A stretch of 64,000 nucleotides of DNA. Source: Saprospiraceae bacterium. Lineage in GTDB: Bacteria; Bacteroidota; Bacteroidia; Chitinophagales; Saprospiraceae. Of this stretch, positions 1 to 7,619 are shown piece after piece; position 1 is the first letter of the stretch, and each line of letters opens with the position of its first letter. The position numbers were made by a program, and so were the translations under genes. The stretch spans positions 62,001 through 126,000 of the forward strand of contig JALHOZ010000008.1 in NCBI GenBank assembly GCA_022842725.1, read 5' to 3'. A model generated the notes under the pieces. The model saw only the letters and a list, made by a program, of their open reading frames with translations, was not told the DNA's origin and did no database searches.

Positions 1-975
1 CATGTCAATCTTTCTGGACAACATGGTTTTTGTATCGTTTTTTTCTGAAGCTTCTTCCAAAATATCATCTTTCCAGAATCGTTTGTTTTGCGCATTGGTG
101 ATGTGGGTGATTTCGCATATATTTTCAAAACCGGACCACATTTCTCTGGAAACGTCACCGTGCATTTTAGACACGGCATTGGATATTTTTGCGGCTCTCA
201 GTGCACACAAGGTATAATTGACCATATTGCCTTCCACGCCCCAGATTTTGCAGAATTCTTCTTTCGTAAGATGATAGAAAAAGGACATTTTATTCAATAA
301 ATTGATATCTCTTTCTTCATTTCCTGCTTTTTCAGGTGTATGGGTTGTGAATACCAGTTTTTCGCGTACGGCTTCCAATGATCCGAGTTTATCATGCAGG
401 TAAAAGGCTAAAGGTAAAGCGTGTCCTTCATTCATGTGGTAATAGTCCATGGGCATATCCAGAATTTCGAGCAATCTGGCGCCACCTATTCCCAATACGA
501 TGGACTGAGCCACTCTCGTACTTTCGTTTGAGTCGTACAAACGATTGGTAATGGTTCGTGAAATGGCATCGTTTTGTTCGATGTCTGTGCTTAATAAAAA
601 TAATGGTGCACTGCCGAATACATCAGGTTTTAGCAGGAAGGCTTTAACATAAACGATGGCACTATGCACTTCTACCGGAAATATGATGCCGGTATCAGTT
701 AGGAAGGAATAATATTTTCGGGTATAATCAGATTTCATGGTTCCATTCATATCTCTGATCTGATCATAATAGCCGTATTTCCATAACATTCCGATGCCTA
801 CCAGATTTTGTTTAAGGTCATAGGCACTTCTCATGTGCGAGCCTGCCAGAAAGCCAAGTCCGCCACTATATGTTTTCAAACTTTGGTCAATAGCAAATTC
901 CATAGAGAAATATGCAACTGCCTTAGCGTATTTTTTATCGTGTTTGTAAGAAAAAACCTCTTCCTTCTTCAACAT
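1..975 (-). CDS. glgP: alpha-glucan (glycogen/starch) phosphorylase, N-terminal part, truncated by window edge
   Basis: This gene encodes a GT35 phosphorylase that releases glucose-1-phosphate from alpha-1,4-glucans in the cytoplasm. I translated the minus strand from the ATG at 975; 325 codons are visible without a stop and the frame runs off the window at base 1. The segment around residues 21-46 (AYFSMEFAID then YSGGLGFLAGSH) and the YHMNEGHALPLAF segment around residue 180-190 are hallmarks of the short bacterial alpha-glucan phosphorylase family. The family is normally well over 500 residues, so the PLP-lysine half lies outside the window. A weak -7-like element (CGAAGATA read on plus, 1004-1011) sits about 30 bases upstream of the start. 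The start is supported by the position of the first family motif close to the N-terminus. Confidence 0.88.
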   Translation of the reverse strand, partial: MLKKEEVFSYKHDKKYAKAVAYFSMEFAIDQSLKTYSGGLGFLAGSHMRSAYDLKQNLVGIGMLWKYGYYDQIRDMNGTMKSDYTRKYYSFLTDTGIIFPVEVHSAIVYVKAFLLKPDVFGSAPLFLLSTDIEQNDAISRTITNRLYDSNESTRVAQSIVLGIGGARLLEILDMPMDYYHMNEGHALPLAFYLHDKLGSLEAVREKLVFTTHTPEKAGNEERDINLLNKMSFFYHLTKEEFCKIWGVEGNMVNYTLCALRAAKISNAVSKMHGDVSREMWSGFENICEITHITNAQNKRFWKDDILEEASEKNDTKTMLSRKIDM

Positions 976-1003
976 GTCCTTACCGTTTTGGTTAAAAAAA
1001 GGG

Positions 1004-1011
1004 CGAAGATA
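1004..1011 (-). promoter_or_regulatory. possible -7 element for the phosphorylase gene
   Basis: Read on the minus strand this is TATCTTCG, one base from the Bacteroidota -7 consensus TAnnTTTG, and it lies about 30 bases upstream of the ATG at 975. No clear -33 element was identified. Confidence 0.35.
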
Positions 1012-1062
1012 ACAAATCGTGTCATTTTGACACGAATCAAAGACAGATTTTTGTTGGAATAC

Positions 1063-2826
1063 CTACATTTCCAAAATTTTGATTTCCACTCTTTGGTTTC
1101 GGATTCGGGAAGAAGCGGATTCACTTTGTGTAATTGGCTGGCGTTTCCCATAACCTTTATAACGGACTCTTTTGGTTTCGATACCGAGATTTGTCAGGTA
1201 GTCCGCCACATTTTTAGCTCTTTCAGCGGACAGTTTATCGCAATATTCATGCGGTGGTATGGTATTGGTATGACCGCCGATTTCAACTTCAACATTTTTG
1301 TGACTTGCCAAAAATGTATAGACTTCCTGCAAAACTTCAAAATTGGAAGGCGTTATTCTGCTGGAGTCAGCTTCAAAATTGAGTTCATTGATTCTCAAGG
1401 TTTGACCGACACTGATTTTGGTAATTTCAAGTTCAGGAATAAATTTTTCTTTATAAATTTCAACTTCCAGGCTTGCAATACATCCTTTGGTATCCTGAAC
1501 TGTCACTACGTAGACACCTGAATTCACCCGGGTCAGATTTGGACCTTTTGCTCCTGTAGACCATAGATACTTTAACGTTCCGGTGCCTCCGGTTGCTTTG
1601 ACCACGCTTGCCCCGTCAGCTGACACAGGCGAAGCTACTCTTTTATTTTCGACCACATCAATGACGATGGGTTTCGGGTCTTCGACTACTATTGATGCAG
1701 TGGCGGAAGTTTGATATTTATCAGTAACCGTCACGGTATATTCACCCGGAGCCAAACCGAAAAGTTGTGTCGACGTTTGATTATTGGTAGACCAAAGGAA
1801 AGTGTAAGGTTTATGTCCGCCGAAAGCCGAAACTTTAAGTTGCGCATCTTTGGTGTCTACACAACTGATGGGTTTTTCAAGAATGATGGTCGCATTTAAC
1901 TGTTCAGCAGCGATATCACCGAACAACAATTTATAAAATCCGGCACCTCCGGTTCCAATCCAGATGTTGTCATTTTTGTCACACGCAAGACTCAAAGCAG
2001 ATTTGGACAACATGGCTGCATCGTCAGCAAATTGTTCGATTTTTTCACTATAAGGATCATACCTGACAAGAATGTCTGAGGCTATATAAACACGGCCTTT
2101 CGAGTCGATGACAAATTCGTTGATTTCACCTTTATATTGGTTGGGTTCAAGTTTTACAGGAAATAAACGGTTGAATGGATTGATCAAAAACATATCCTTT
2201 TCGGTAATAAACCACTGACCTTCATTATTTTCGCATGTGGCCAGAATTTTAGAATTTTTTTCTTCCAGTTTCCATTTGCCTTTTTCTACCCTGACATAAC
2301 CGTTTTGTGTTCCGATCCACATCACTTTGTTTTTGTCGCCATGTACAAAATTGATCTGATCACTCTCCAGTTTTGAATTGGTTACATTGTAATGGGCAAA
2401 TTTTCCGGTGTTGGGACTTAGGACAAAAACACCGGCATTGGTGGCTACCCATATTTCACCGAGATAATGGTCGATGTCTGAAATGACCACATTTTCTTTT
2501 TGAATTTCGTAACTTTTTCCGGTGTTGATATTATAAACCGTACTAATTCCTGCGGCCCATTTTTGTTCTGCTCTGTCTTTTATAAAATCGGTTATCTGAA
2601 TTCCCTGGAGATACCTTACGACCCGGGCACCGTCCCCTGTCGTTTCCACAAGTCCGTCATTGGTGCTTAGCCATATCACATTTTTGTTGTCAATAAATGT
2701 TTTATTTACTTTTACATTGCTGGAAACATTATCAAATCTGGAAATAGCAAGTGATGTTGAATCTTCCTGTGAAAAAGTATTCGTAAAAAACCCAAAAAGC
2801 AAACAAAAAACAACAAAATGTCTCAT
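1063..2826 (-). CDS. exported beta-propeller / SprB-repeat / OmpA-domain protein
   Basis: This is a 587-residue envelope protein. I chose the ATG at 2826 because it is followed directly by a clean signal peptide (MRHFVVFCLLFGFF then a cut after FSQ); the longer upstream reading has no such feature. Residues about 35-310 contain repeated motifs such as WLSTNDG, IWVATNAGV, WIGTQNG and IWIGTGGAG, typical of Reg_prop-like propeller blades. Residues about 320-470 hold two SprB-like repeats (PYTFLWSTN ... LAPGEYTVTVTD and KYLWSTG ... SGVYVVTVQDTKGC). Residues about 490-587 form an OmpA C-terminal peptidoglycan-binding domain (IGGHTN, SAERAKNVADYL, GYGKRQP, NQRVEI). A role in anchoring a secreted or surface module to peptidoglycan is inferred; the exact function is unknown. 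Confidence 0.8.
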   Translation of the reverse strand: MRHFVVFCLLFGFFTNTFSQEDSTSLAISRFDNVSSNVKVNKTFIDNKNVIWLSTNDGLVETTGDGARVVRYLQGIQITDFIKDRAEQKWAAGISTVYNINTGKSYEIQKENVVISDIDHYLGEIWVATNAGVFVLSPNTGKFAHYNVTNSKLESDQINFVHGDKNKVMWIGTQNGYVRVEKGKWKLEEKNSKILATCENNEGQWFITEKDMFLINPFNRLFPVKLEPNQYKGEINEFVIDSKGRVYIASDILVRYDPYSEKIEQFADDAAMLSKSALSLACDKNDNIWIGTGGAGFYKLLFGDIAAEQLNATIILEKPISCVDTKDAQLKVSAFGGHKPYTFLWSTNNQTSTQLFGLAPGEYTVTVTDKYQTSATASIVVEDPKPIVIDVVENKRVASPVSADGASVVKATGGTGTLKYLWSTGAKGPNLTRVNSGVYVVTVQDTKGCIASLEVEIYKEKFIPELEITKISVGQTLRINELNFEADSSRITPSNFEVLQEVYTFLASHKNVEVEIGGHTNTIPPHEYCDKLSAERAKNVADYLTNLGIETKRVRYKGYGKRQPITQSESASSRIRNQRVEIKILEM

Positions 2827-2931
2827 AAAAAATGATTTTAAAAATATAGATACCATATTAGAAAACAGTAAATCTTTAGTTTTTGTTATCACGAAAGTTA
2901 AAAATATCTCTTTCAATTATCCGGACATCGG

Positions 2932-3486
2932 TTATTTGCGCAACCATCCCAAAACATGGTAATCAGCAACTGTCCAATAGGGTTCAAAATATACCAGATT
3001 AATTTTTTTTCTGCTTTCTTTACCCATATTTTGTTGCACTAATTCAATGTAATCATCTCCAACTTTTGAAATAATGGCAACGTGACCAAATTTATTACCC
3101 GGATAACCATCGTAAATCAAAAGATCGTCTACTTTGGGTTTGTATTCCCGCACATTTCTGAATTGTGTCAGACCCCGTTTGGTATTAAAAGCACTATCAG
3201 GCAATGATTTGTCAAATAAATCTTTGGCGTGACCGTAAGTATTGGGCATCTTATGGTTTTTCGCCTGATAGTAAAATCGTTTTACAAATTCAACACATTG
3301 GTATTTTAACCCGAAATTGTATCCGTCAGGCCCAATGTTCCTGCCTTCGACTCTCGAAAAATTATTACCATTGTAATAAATGGAAACGCCTTTGTAAGAA
3401 TCGATAACTTTTCCGATCTCTGGGTCAACAAAAGGGGTTGCGGAAATAATGATAAAAACAATAAATACAAAAAAAATCCATCTCAT
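2932..3486 (-). CDS. CHAP-domain amidase/peptidase, exported or membrane-anchored
   Basis: This 184-residue protein has an N-terminal hydrophobic segment (about residues 3-18) followed by a CHAP fold. The catalytic cysteine is probably Cys64 in YQCVEFVKRFYY and the histidine His135 in NKFGHVAIISKV, with a polar residue near ELVQQN completing the triad. CHAP enzymes cleave peptide or amide bonds, commonly in peptidoglycan or glutathionylspermidine-type substrates; this substrate cannot be told from sequence. It lies 105 bases upstream of the propeller/OmpA gene on the same strand, and has its own -7 element at 3500-3507, which would give a very short leader. Confidence 0.78.
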   Translation of the reverse strand: MRWIFFVFIVFIIISATPFVDPEIGKVIDSYKGVSIYYNGNNFSRVEGRNIGPDGYNFGLKYQCVEFVKRFYYQAKNHKMPNTYGHAKDLFDKSLPDSAFNTKRGLTQFRNVREYKPKVDDLLIYDGYPGNKFGHVAIISKVGDDYIELVQQNMGKESRKKINLVYFEPYWTVADYHVLGWLRK

Positions 3487-3499
3487 CGGTAAAGAAAGT

Positions 3500-3507
3500 C
3501 AAATATA
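3500..3507 (-). promoter_or_regulatory. -7 promoter element for the CHAP gene
   Basis: The minus strand reads TATATTTG, an exact match to TAnnTTTG, 14 bases upstream of the ATG at 3486. The implied 5' leader is short. Confidence 0.5.
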
Positions 3508-3517
3508 CAAGGATTCC

Positions 3518-4108
3518 TTAAGATTCAAATAAATCTTCTAATTTTCCTGTTTTTTTCAGTTTTATAAAACATCTGGCTGCGGCAATAACATCGGCTCTGG
3601 CATTGTTGCCCGGCGAATATCCTTTTTGAAAACAAAAGGCATGAAGTTCGTTGAGCGTAGGCCATTTATATCCACCGGCTTTATTTGGTATTTTACAGTA
3701 ATAGGTACCTTCCTCCATAAGACAAAATCGCTTTTTTTTGAAAAAGTTGATAGATCTTTTATGTCTCACAAATTCTGCTGCGACTATGTTTTCATTGGCA
3801 TTCAGGTTGTGCGCAAAAATGAAATCTGCCTTTTCAACCGTTTCAGCAAACTGATCTAAAACAGGACCCAGATCGATGCCTCTTCGTTCAACCTCACCTT
3901 CTTCAAGTTGTGCGTACTTATTGATCGCCGGCGTTATTTTAAAACCTTCCGGTTTGATGATACAATCAAAATCTTCTATTGGTTTTAATTCTTCATTCAA
4001 CAAAATCCAGGACAGATGGATTAATCTTGGCCATATCTGAGTATCGCTGAATAATGCCTGATAATTTGTCGGTTTGGAAATGGGTGTTGCGTCAAAAATC
4101 AAATACAT
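3518..4108 (-). CDS. DnaQ-like 3'-5' exonuclease-fold protein with degraded active site
   Basis: This 196-residue protein resembles the DEDDh exonuclease family (DNA polymerase III epsilon-like) along its length: FDATPISKP at the N-terminus where family members have FDTETTGLP, IWPRLIHLSW, AHNLNANENIVAAEF, and NNARADVIAAARCFIKL near the C-terminus. Only Asp6 and Asp173 of the five metal/catalytic residues remain. The ExoI glutamate is Thr8, the ExoII aspartate is Asn105 and the ExoIII histidine is Asn168. The fold assignment is strong and loss of nuclease activity is inferred. It is the last gene of a tight minus-strand cluster, 11 bases after the HemC-like gene. A nucleic-acid-binding or regulatory role is possible but not shown. 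Confidence 0.75.
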   Translation of the reverse strand: MYLIFDATPISKPTNYQALFSDTQIWPRLIHLSWILLNEELKPIEDFDCIIKPEGFKITPAINKYAQLEEGEVERRGIDLGPVLDQFAETVEKADFIFAHNLNANENIVAAEFVRHKRSINFFKKKRFCLMEEGTYYCKIPNKAGGYKWPTLNELHAFCFQKGYSPGNNARADVIAAARCFIKLKKTGKLEDLFES

Positions 4109-4119
4109 AGTTTGGTTTT

Positions 4120-4989
4120 TTAGGACAGGTTACATAAACTTTCGAGCACATCTGTCATTTTTTCAGCCAGTTTAAAATGGGTGGACTGGCTCATCGTATG
4201 CTGAAAATATTTTTTTTGTCGAAGATCGATCATACCTGCTTTGAGGTGAAAATAATTCCTTTCATCCTTGCGGCAATAGGTTTTTATGATCAGATGATCC
4301 CGGCCTGTAAAATGTAAGGCTATTTTTCTTTCTGTATTACTGACGGCCGGTAATCCGGGTGTATGAAATGTATCAAAAATAAAGCGGCTTACAGCTATGG
4401 ATTCCCGGTGAACGCCAAAAACGATTTTACCGGCTCCCGGAGTGCATAAAAACTCGCCGGGATGTAAAGGAACCGTCATTAAGGGTAAATGGTCTTTTGC
4501 TTGGTTGTTTGCCTGTGGCAAATACAGAGCTGCCTGAATAACATTTTCTGACCACAAATCAGAATCGTGAAGAGTGGTGGTGTCTGTAACTTTGAAGTTA
4601 ATATCCGCCTTCAGATACATAAGCTGAAATTCTGAAATCTCATCCGGTACTCCTACTACCGTTCCCGGCAACATTTTTAAGTCTTCAGAGGCAGCATATT
4701 GTTGTACTGTTACCAACAAAAATGGGTTGTTTTGTTTGTTTTCCAACAAGGCGATATAACGACAATTTTGAGGAACGAGATAGGGTGCATGTTCCAGATT
4801 CGTAGCCACCACATCAACTTCGTCATTTTCCAAAGCAGAAAAAAGTTGACTTTTTTCCAAAGGAATATAGGTTGATTCCGGAAACTGTATATTTGATATA
4901 ATATGTTTTGTGGCAAGATTAAAATAGGATTCGTATTCCGAAGAAGAAACTTCCGGGAAAATCAGGCCAATTCTCAGGTTGGTAATCAC
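4120..4989 (-). CDS. hydroxymethylbilane synthase (HemC)-like protein lacking catalytic residues
   Basis: This 289-residue protein can be followed against porphobilinogen deaminase from end to end. DVVATNLEHAPYLVP (59-73) matches the DIAVHSLKDxP segment and IALLENKQNNPFLLV (79-93) matches the region after it. LPGTVVGVPDEISEFQLM (107-124) matches the VGTSSLRRQxQL loop, EFLCTPGAGKIVFGVH (179-194) matches the PxxGQGAxxIExR segment, and TERKIALHFTGRDHL (219-233) matches the AERxxLxxLxGGCQ cofactor site. The catalytic Lys/Asp pair is Glu66/His67, the substrate-binding Arg-Arg is missing, and the dipyrromethane-binding Cys is absent. It therefore probably does not make hydroxymethylbilane. Translation starts at a GTG (4989) that overlaps the TGA of the upstream MBL gene (GTGA), indicating translational coupling. 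Confidence 0.65.
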   Translation of the reverse strand: MITNLRIGLIFPEVSSSEYESYFNLATKHIISNIQFPESTYIPLEKSQLFSALENDEVDVVATNLEHAPYLVPQNCRYIALLENKQNNPFLLVTVQQYAASEDLKMLPGTVVGVPDEISEFQLMYLKADINFKVTDTTTLHDSDLWSENVIQAALYLPQANNQAKDHLPLMTVPLHPGEFLCTPGAGKIVFGVHRESIAVSRFIFDTFHTPGLPAVSNTERKIALHFTGRDHLIIKTYCRKDERNYFHLKAGMIDLRQKKYFQHTMSQSTHFKLAEKMTDVLESLCNLS

Positions 4990-5843
4990 AAAGATAATAT
5001 TTGTTGAAGGTCAACTTTTTCGCCAAAAGTTACTTTCCCGTGTTCTGTAACGATCACATTTCCGCAGGCAGTCGTCGGATCGTGTTCAAAAAATAAAAAA
5101 TGATTACCATCGGTCACTCTTTCAAAAACTATGTTTTTTTCCTTCATCGTTTCCAAAGGGCGTAAATCATAGGCCATGATATACGGCATCGGTATATGGT
5201 GGTGAGAAGGAAACAAATCGGCACAATACACCAATGTTTTTCCGTTTGGTAATTTGATAAAAGGAAGCATCATAGCTTCCGTGTGGCCGTAAACAAAATG
5301 AACATCCATAAATTCATTGAAGGATATATCTTGTTCTTCATCCAAAAAATGAAGTACACCATGTTCAGCCAGGGGAACAAAATTTTCTTTTAAAAAAGAA
5401 GCGGCTTCTCTTGGATTGGGATGCAAAGCCCAATCATAATGTTTTTGATTGGTCCAATATTTAGCATTTGGAAAAGTCGGAACAAGTTCTCCTTTTTGAT
5501 CATATGAAACGGCACCTCCTACATGGTCAAAATGAAAATGGGTTAGAAAAACATCCGTGATATCTGAAGTTGTGAGGCCGATATTGCCCAGTAAAACATC
5601 AAATTCGTGAGTGTCATGAGGATAAAAATGTTTTCTGAAACGTTCATCCTGTTTATTACCAACTCCGGTGTCGATCAGGATTTTATGAGGACCTTCTTCG
5701 ATCAACAGACACCTTAAACTCCATGTACACAAATTTTCTTCATCCGGAGGATTCAGTTTTGACCACATTCTTTTAGGAACGACGCCAAACATAGCGCCAC
5801 CGTCAAGTTTGAATTTTCCTGTTTCTAAAATGTGTAACTTCAT
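4986..5843 (-). CDS. MBL-fold metallo-hydrolase
   Basis: This is a 285-residue cytoplasmic metallo-beta-lactamase-fold hydrolase. The dinuclear metal site is intact: HFHFDH at residues 102-107, His187 in VYGHTEAM, Asp209 in YCADLFPSHHH and His254 in FFEHDP. The overall pattern (GPHKILIDTG near 51-60, then THFHFDHVGG) matches the quorum-quenching-lactonase / AttM-like and related hydrolase groups, but the substrate is not determinable. The ATG at 5843 was chosen over the longer upstream reading, which would overlap ribH and has no family support. The gene lies 11 bases downstream of ribH and overlaps the HemC-like gene by four bases. Confidence 0.85.
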   Translation of the reverse strand: MKLHILETGKFKLDGGAMFGVVPKRMWSKLNPPDEENLCTWSLRCLLIEEGPHKILIDTGVGNKQDERFRKHFYPHDTHEFDVLLGNIGLTTSDITDVFLTHFHFDHVGGAVSYDQKGELVPTFPNAKYWTNQKHYDWALHPNPREAASFLKENFVPLAEHGVLHFLDEEQDISFNEFMDVHFVYGHTEAMMLPFIKLPNGKTLVYCADLFPSHHHIPMPYIMAYDLRPLETMKEKNIVFERVTDGNHFLFFEHDPTTACGNVIVTEHGKVTFGEKVDLQQILSL

Positions 5844-5854
5844 ATTCTGAATGG

Positions 5855-6373
5855 TTAACTGAATCCGATTTTGGTCTCCGTTTTTGTCAAATCCTGTTGT
5901 AAAATCAACATATTCATAGCTGCAACGGCACATTCTTCGCCTTTGTTGCCCAATTTACCGGTGGATCTGTCTACGGCCTGTTCATGTGTCAATGTAGTCA
6001 AAACGCCAAAAATAACCGGTTTTCCACTTGCTATAGAAAGCCCGGTCAATCCGTGAGCGACTGCATGATTAATATATTCATCATGATTTGTTTCACCTTT
6101 AATGACACAGCCAAGACAAATGACTGCCTGCACATTTTTGTGGGAGAGAACCATTTTACAAGCCTGAGGCAGTTCGAATGCTCCGGGGACCTCAACTTGC
6201 AGGATGTTATCTGACAAAATGCCGTGTTCCAATAACTTTTGGAATGCACCGTCTGTTAGTGCATTGGTGATTTCCTGGTGCCAGTTGGCTGTGATGATGG
6301 CTACTTTTATTTTTTCTACGTCTTTTAGTGTACGGTTTTGATCTTTAGAAAAATTGCGGAGATGGGTAGCCAT
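5855..6373 (-). CDS. ribH: 6,7-dimethyl-8-ribityllumazine synthase
   Basis: The enzyme condenses 5-amino-6-ribitylaminouracil with 3,4-dihydroxy-2-butanone 4-phosphate, the penultimate step of riboflavin synthesis. Recognisable segments are VPGAFELPQACK (62-73), ICLGCVIKGETNHDEYI (85-101, with the catalytic histidine at 97), GVLTTLTHEQAVDRS and KLGNKGEECAVAAMNM. The length of 172 residues is normal, with an N-terminal extension of about 20 residues before the first strand. It sits 23 bases downstream of pdhB and 11 bases upstream of the MBL gene. Confidence 0.95.
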   Translation of the reverse strand: MATHLRNFSKDQNRTLKDVEKIKVAIITANWHQEITNALTDGAFQKLLEHGILSDNILQVEVPGAFELPQACKMVLSHKNVQAVICLGCVIKGETNHDEYINHAVAHGLTGLSIASGKPVIFGVLTTLTHEQAVDRSTGKLGNKGEECAVAAMNMLILQQDLTKTETKIGFS

Positions 6374-6396
6374 ACGATTTTATTTGGATAATTTTA

Positions 6397-7383
6397 TTAT
6401 GCGGTTTTGTACATTACTTCTTTGACGGCTTTGATGACTTTGGATGGGGTAGGTAAGTATTCATCCAAAAATGTAGGCGCGTAAGGTAATGATGTATCGG
6501 CACTATTGACTCTGATCACAGGAGCGTCAAGATAGTCAAATGCGTATTTCTGAATTTCATACGCAACTTCCGAAGAAACTCCTGCAAAAGGCCAACATTC
6601 GTCAACGACAACCACACGATTGGTTTTTTTGACTGAATTGACAATCGTTTGGTGATCCATCGGTCTGATGGTTCTGAGATCAATGACTTCTGCAGAAATA
6701 CCTTCTTTTTCGAGTTGAATGGCAGCTTCTTTGACCACTTCCATCATTTTGTTGTAGGAAACGATGGTCACGTCAGTTCCTTCTTTTCGTATGGCTGCTT
6801 TTCCTATGGGAACAAGGTATTCTCCTTCAGGAACTTCACCTTTAAGGCCGTATAATATTTCTGATTCCATAAAACAAACCGGATCATTGTCTCTGATAGC
6901 TGATTTGAGCAAACCTTTGGAATCGTAAGGATCTACACATGATATCACTTTAATGCCGGGAATATTTGCCATCCAGCTTTCAAAAGTTTGTGAATGTTGT
7001 TGTGCCAATTGACCTGCTGATCCTGAAGGCCCTCTGAAGACGATCGGACATTGAAATTGTCCGGCTGACTGACTCAGGGTTTTAGCTGCATTGTTGACAA
7101 TCTGATCGAAAGCCAAAACCGCAAAATTCCAGGTCATAAATTCTACGATAGGTCGGAGTCCGTTCATCGCGGCACCAACTCCGATTCCGGCAAAACCCAA
7201 TTCAGCGATAGGTGTGTCGATAACTCTTTTTGGACCGAACTCATCGAGAAGGCCTTTACTTACTTTATATGCTCCGTTGTATTCAGCAACTTCTTCTCCC
7301 ATTAAAAAGACGTTTTCGTCTCTTCTCATTTCTTCAGCCATGGCTTCTCCCAAGGCATCTCTAAGGGTTATGATTCTTGACAT
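6397..7383 (-). CDS. pdhB: pyruvate dehydrogenase E1 component, beta subunit
   Basis: This 328-residue protein is the beta chain of the thiamine-diphosphate-dependent E1 heterotetramer that decarboxylates pyruvate in the pyruvate dehydrogenase complex. Typical segments are LRDALGEAMAEEMRRD, FLMGEEVAEYNGAYKVSKGL, RVIDTPIAELGFAGIGVGAA, PIVEFMTWNFA, RGPSGSAGQLAQQHSQTFESW and VDLRTIRP-like VIDLRTIRPMD. The alpha subunit and E2 are not adjacent in the window. It is first in the apparent operon pdhB-ribH-MBL-HemC-like-DnaQ-like and has a good -7 element at 7407-7414. Confidence 0.95.
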   Translation of the reverse strand: MSRIITLRDALGEAMAEEMRRDENVFLMGEEVAEYNGAYKVSKGLLDEFGPKRVIDTPIAELGFAGIGVGAAMNGLRPIVEFMTWNFAVLAFDQIVNNAAKTLSQSAGQFQCPIVFRGPSGSAGQLAQQHSQTFESWMANIPGIKVISCVDPYDSKGLLKSAIRDNDPVCFMESEILYGLKGEVPEGEYLVPIGKAAIRKEGTDVTIVSYNKMMEVVKEAAIQLEKEGISAEVIDLRTIRPMDHQTIVNSVKKTNRVVVVDECWPFAGVSSEVAYEIQKYAFDYLDAPVIRVNSADTSLPYAPTFLDEYLPTPSKVIKAVKEVMYKTA

Positions 7384-7406
7384 ATGATGATTTCAATTTT
7401 GAGGTG

Positions 7407-7414
7407 CAAAGGTA
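7407..7414 (-). promoter_or_regulatory. -7 promoter element for pdhB
   Basis: The minus strand reads TACCTTTG (followed by CACC), an exact TAnnTTTG match, 24 bases upstream of the pdhB ATG. Confidence 0.6.
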
Positions 7415-7590
7415 ATCAATACCTTAAAATTCTATGATAAAAGTAGCATTAAAACTTCAGGATACCGGATTTTGTTTAGGATTTTTTTAGTTACCGGCTT
7501 CTTTTGATAAAAAAAGTTGATAAGCTTTCTGATGTTTATCTGTCGGAAAGAGCTGTGGCAGATAATTCTGTTCTGACAAATAAACTTAAT

Positions 7591-7598
7591 TATCTTTG
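7591..7598 (+). promoter_or_regulatory. -7 promoter element for the EamA-family gene
   Basis: TATCTTTG is an exact TAnnTTTG match 22 bases before the ATG at 7620. It rules out the longer reading from the TTG at 7596, which lies inside the promoter element. Confidence 0.65.
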
Positions 7599-7619
7599 CG
7601 ACCGAAAAACAAAAAAGAT

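Noticed and set aside
808-1521. 237-codon plus-strand open frame
   Set aside because: It lies antisense to the phosphorylase and propeller/OmpA genes, both of which have clear family motifs.
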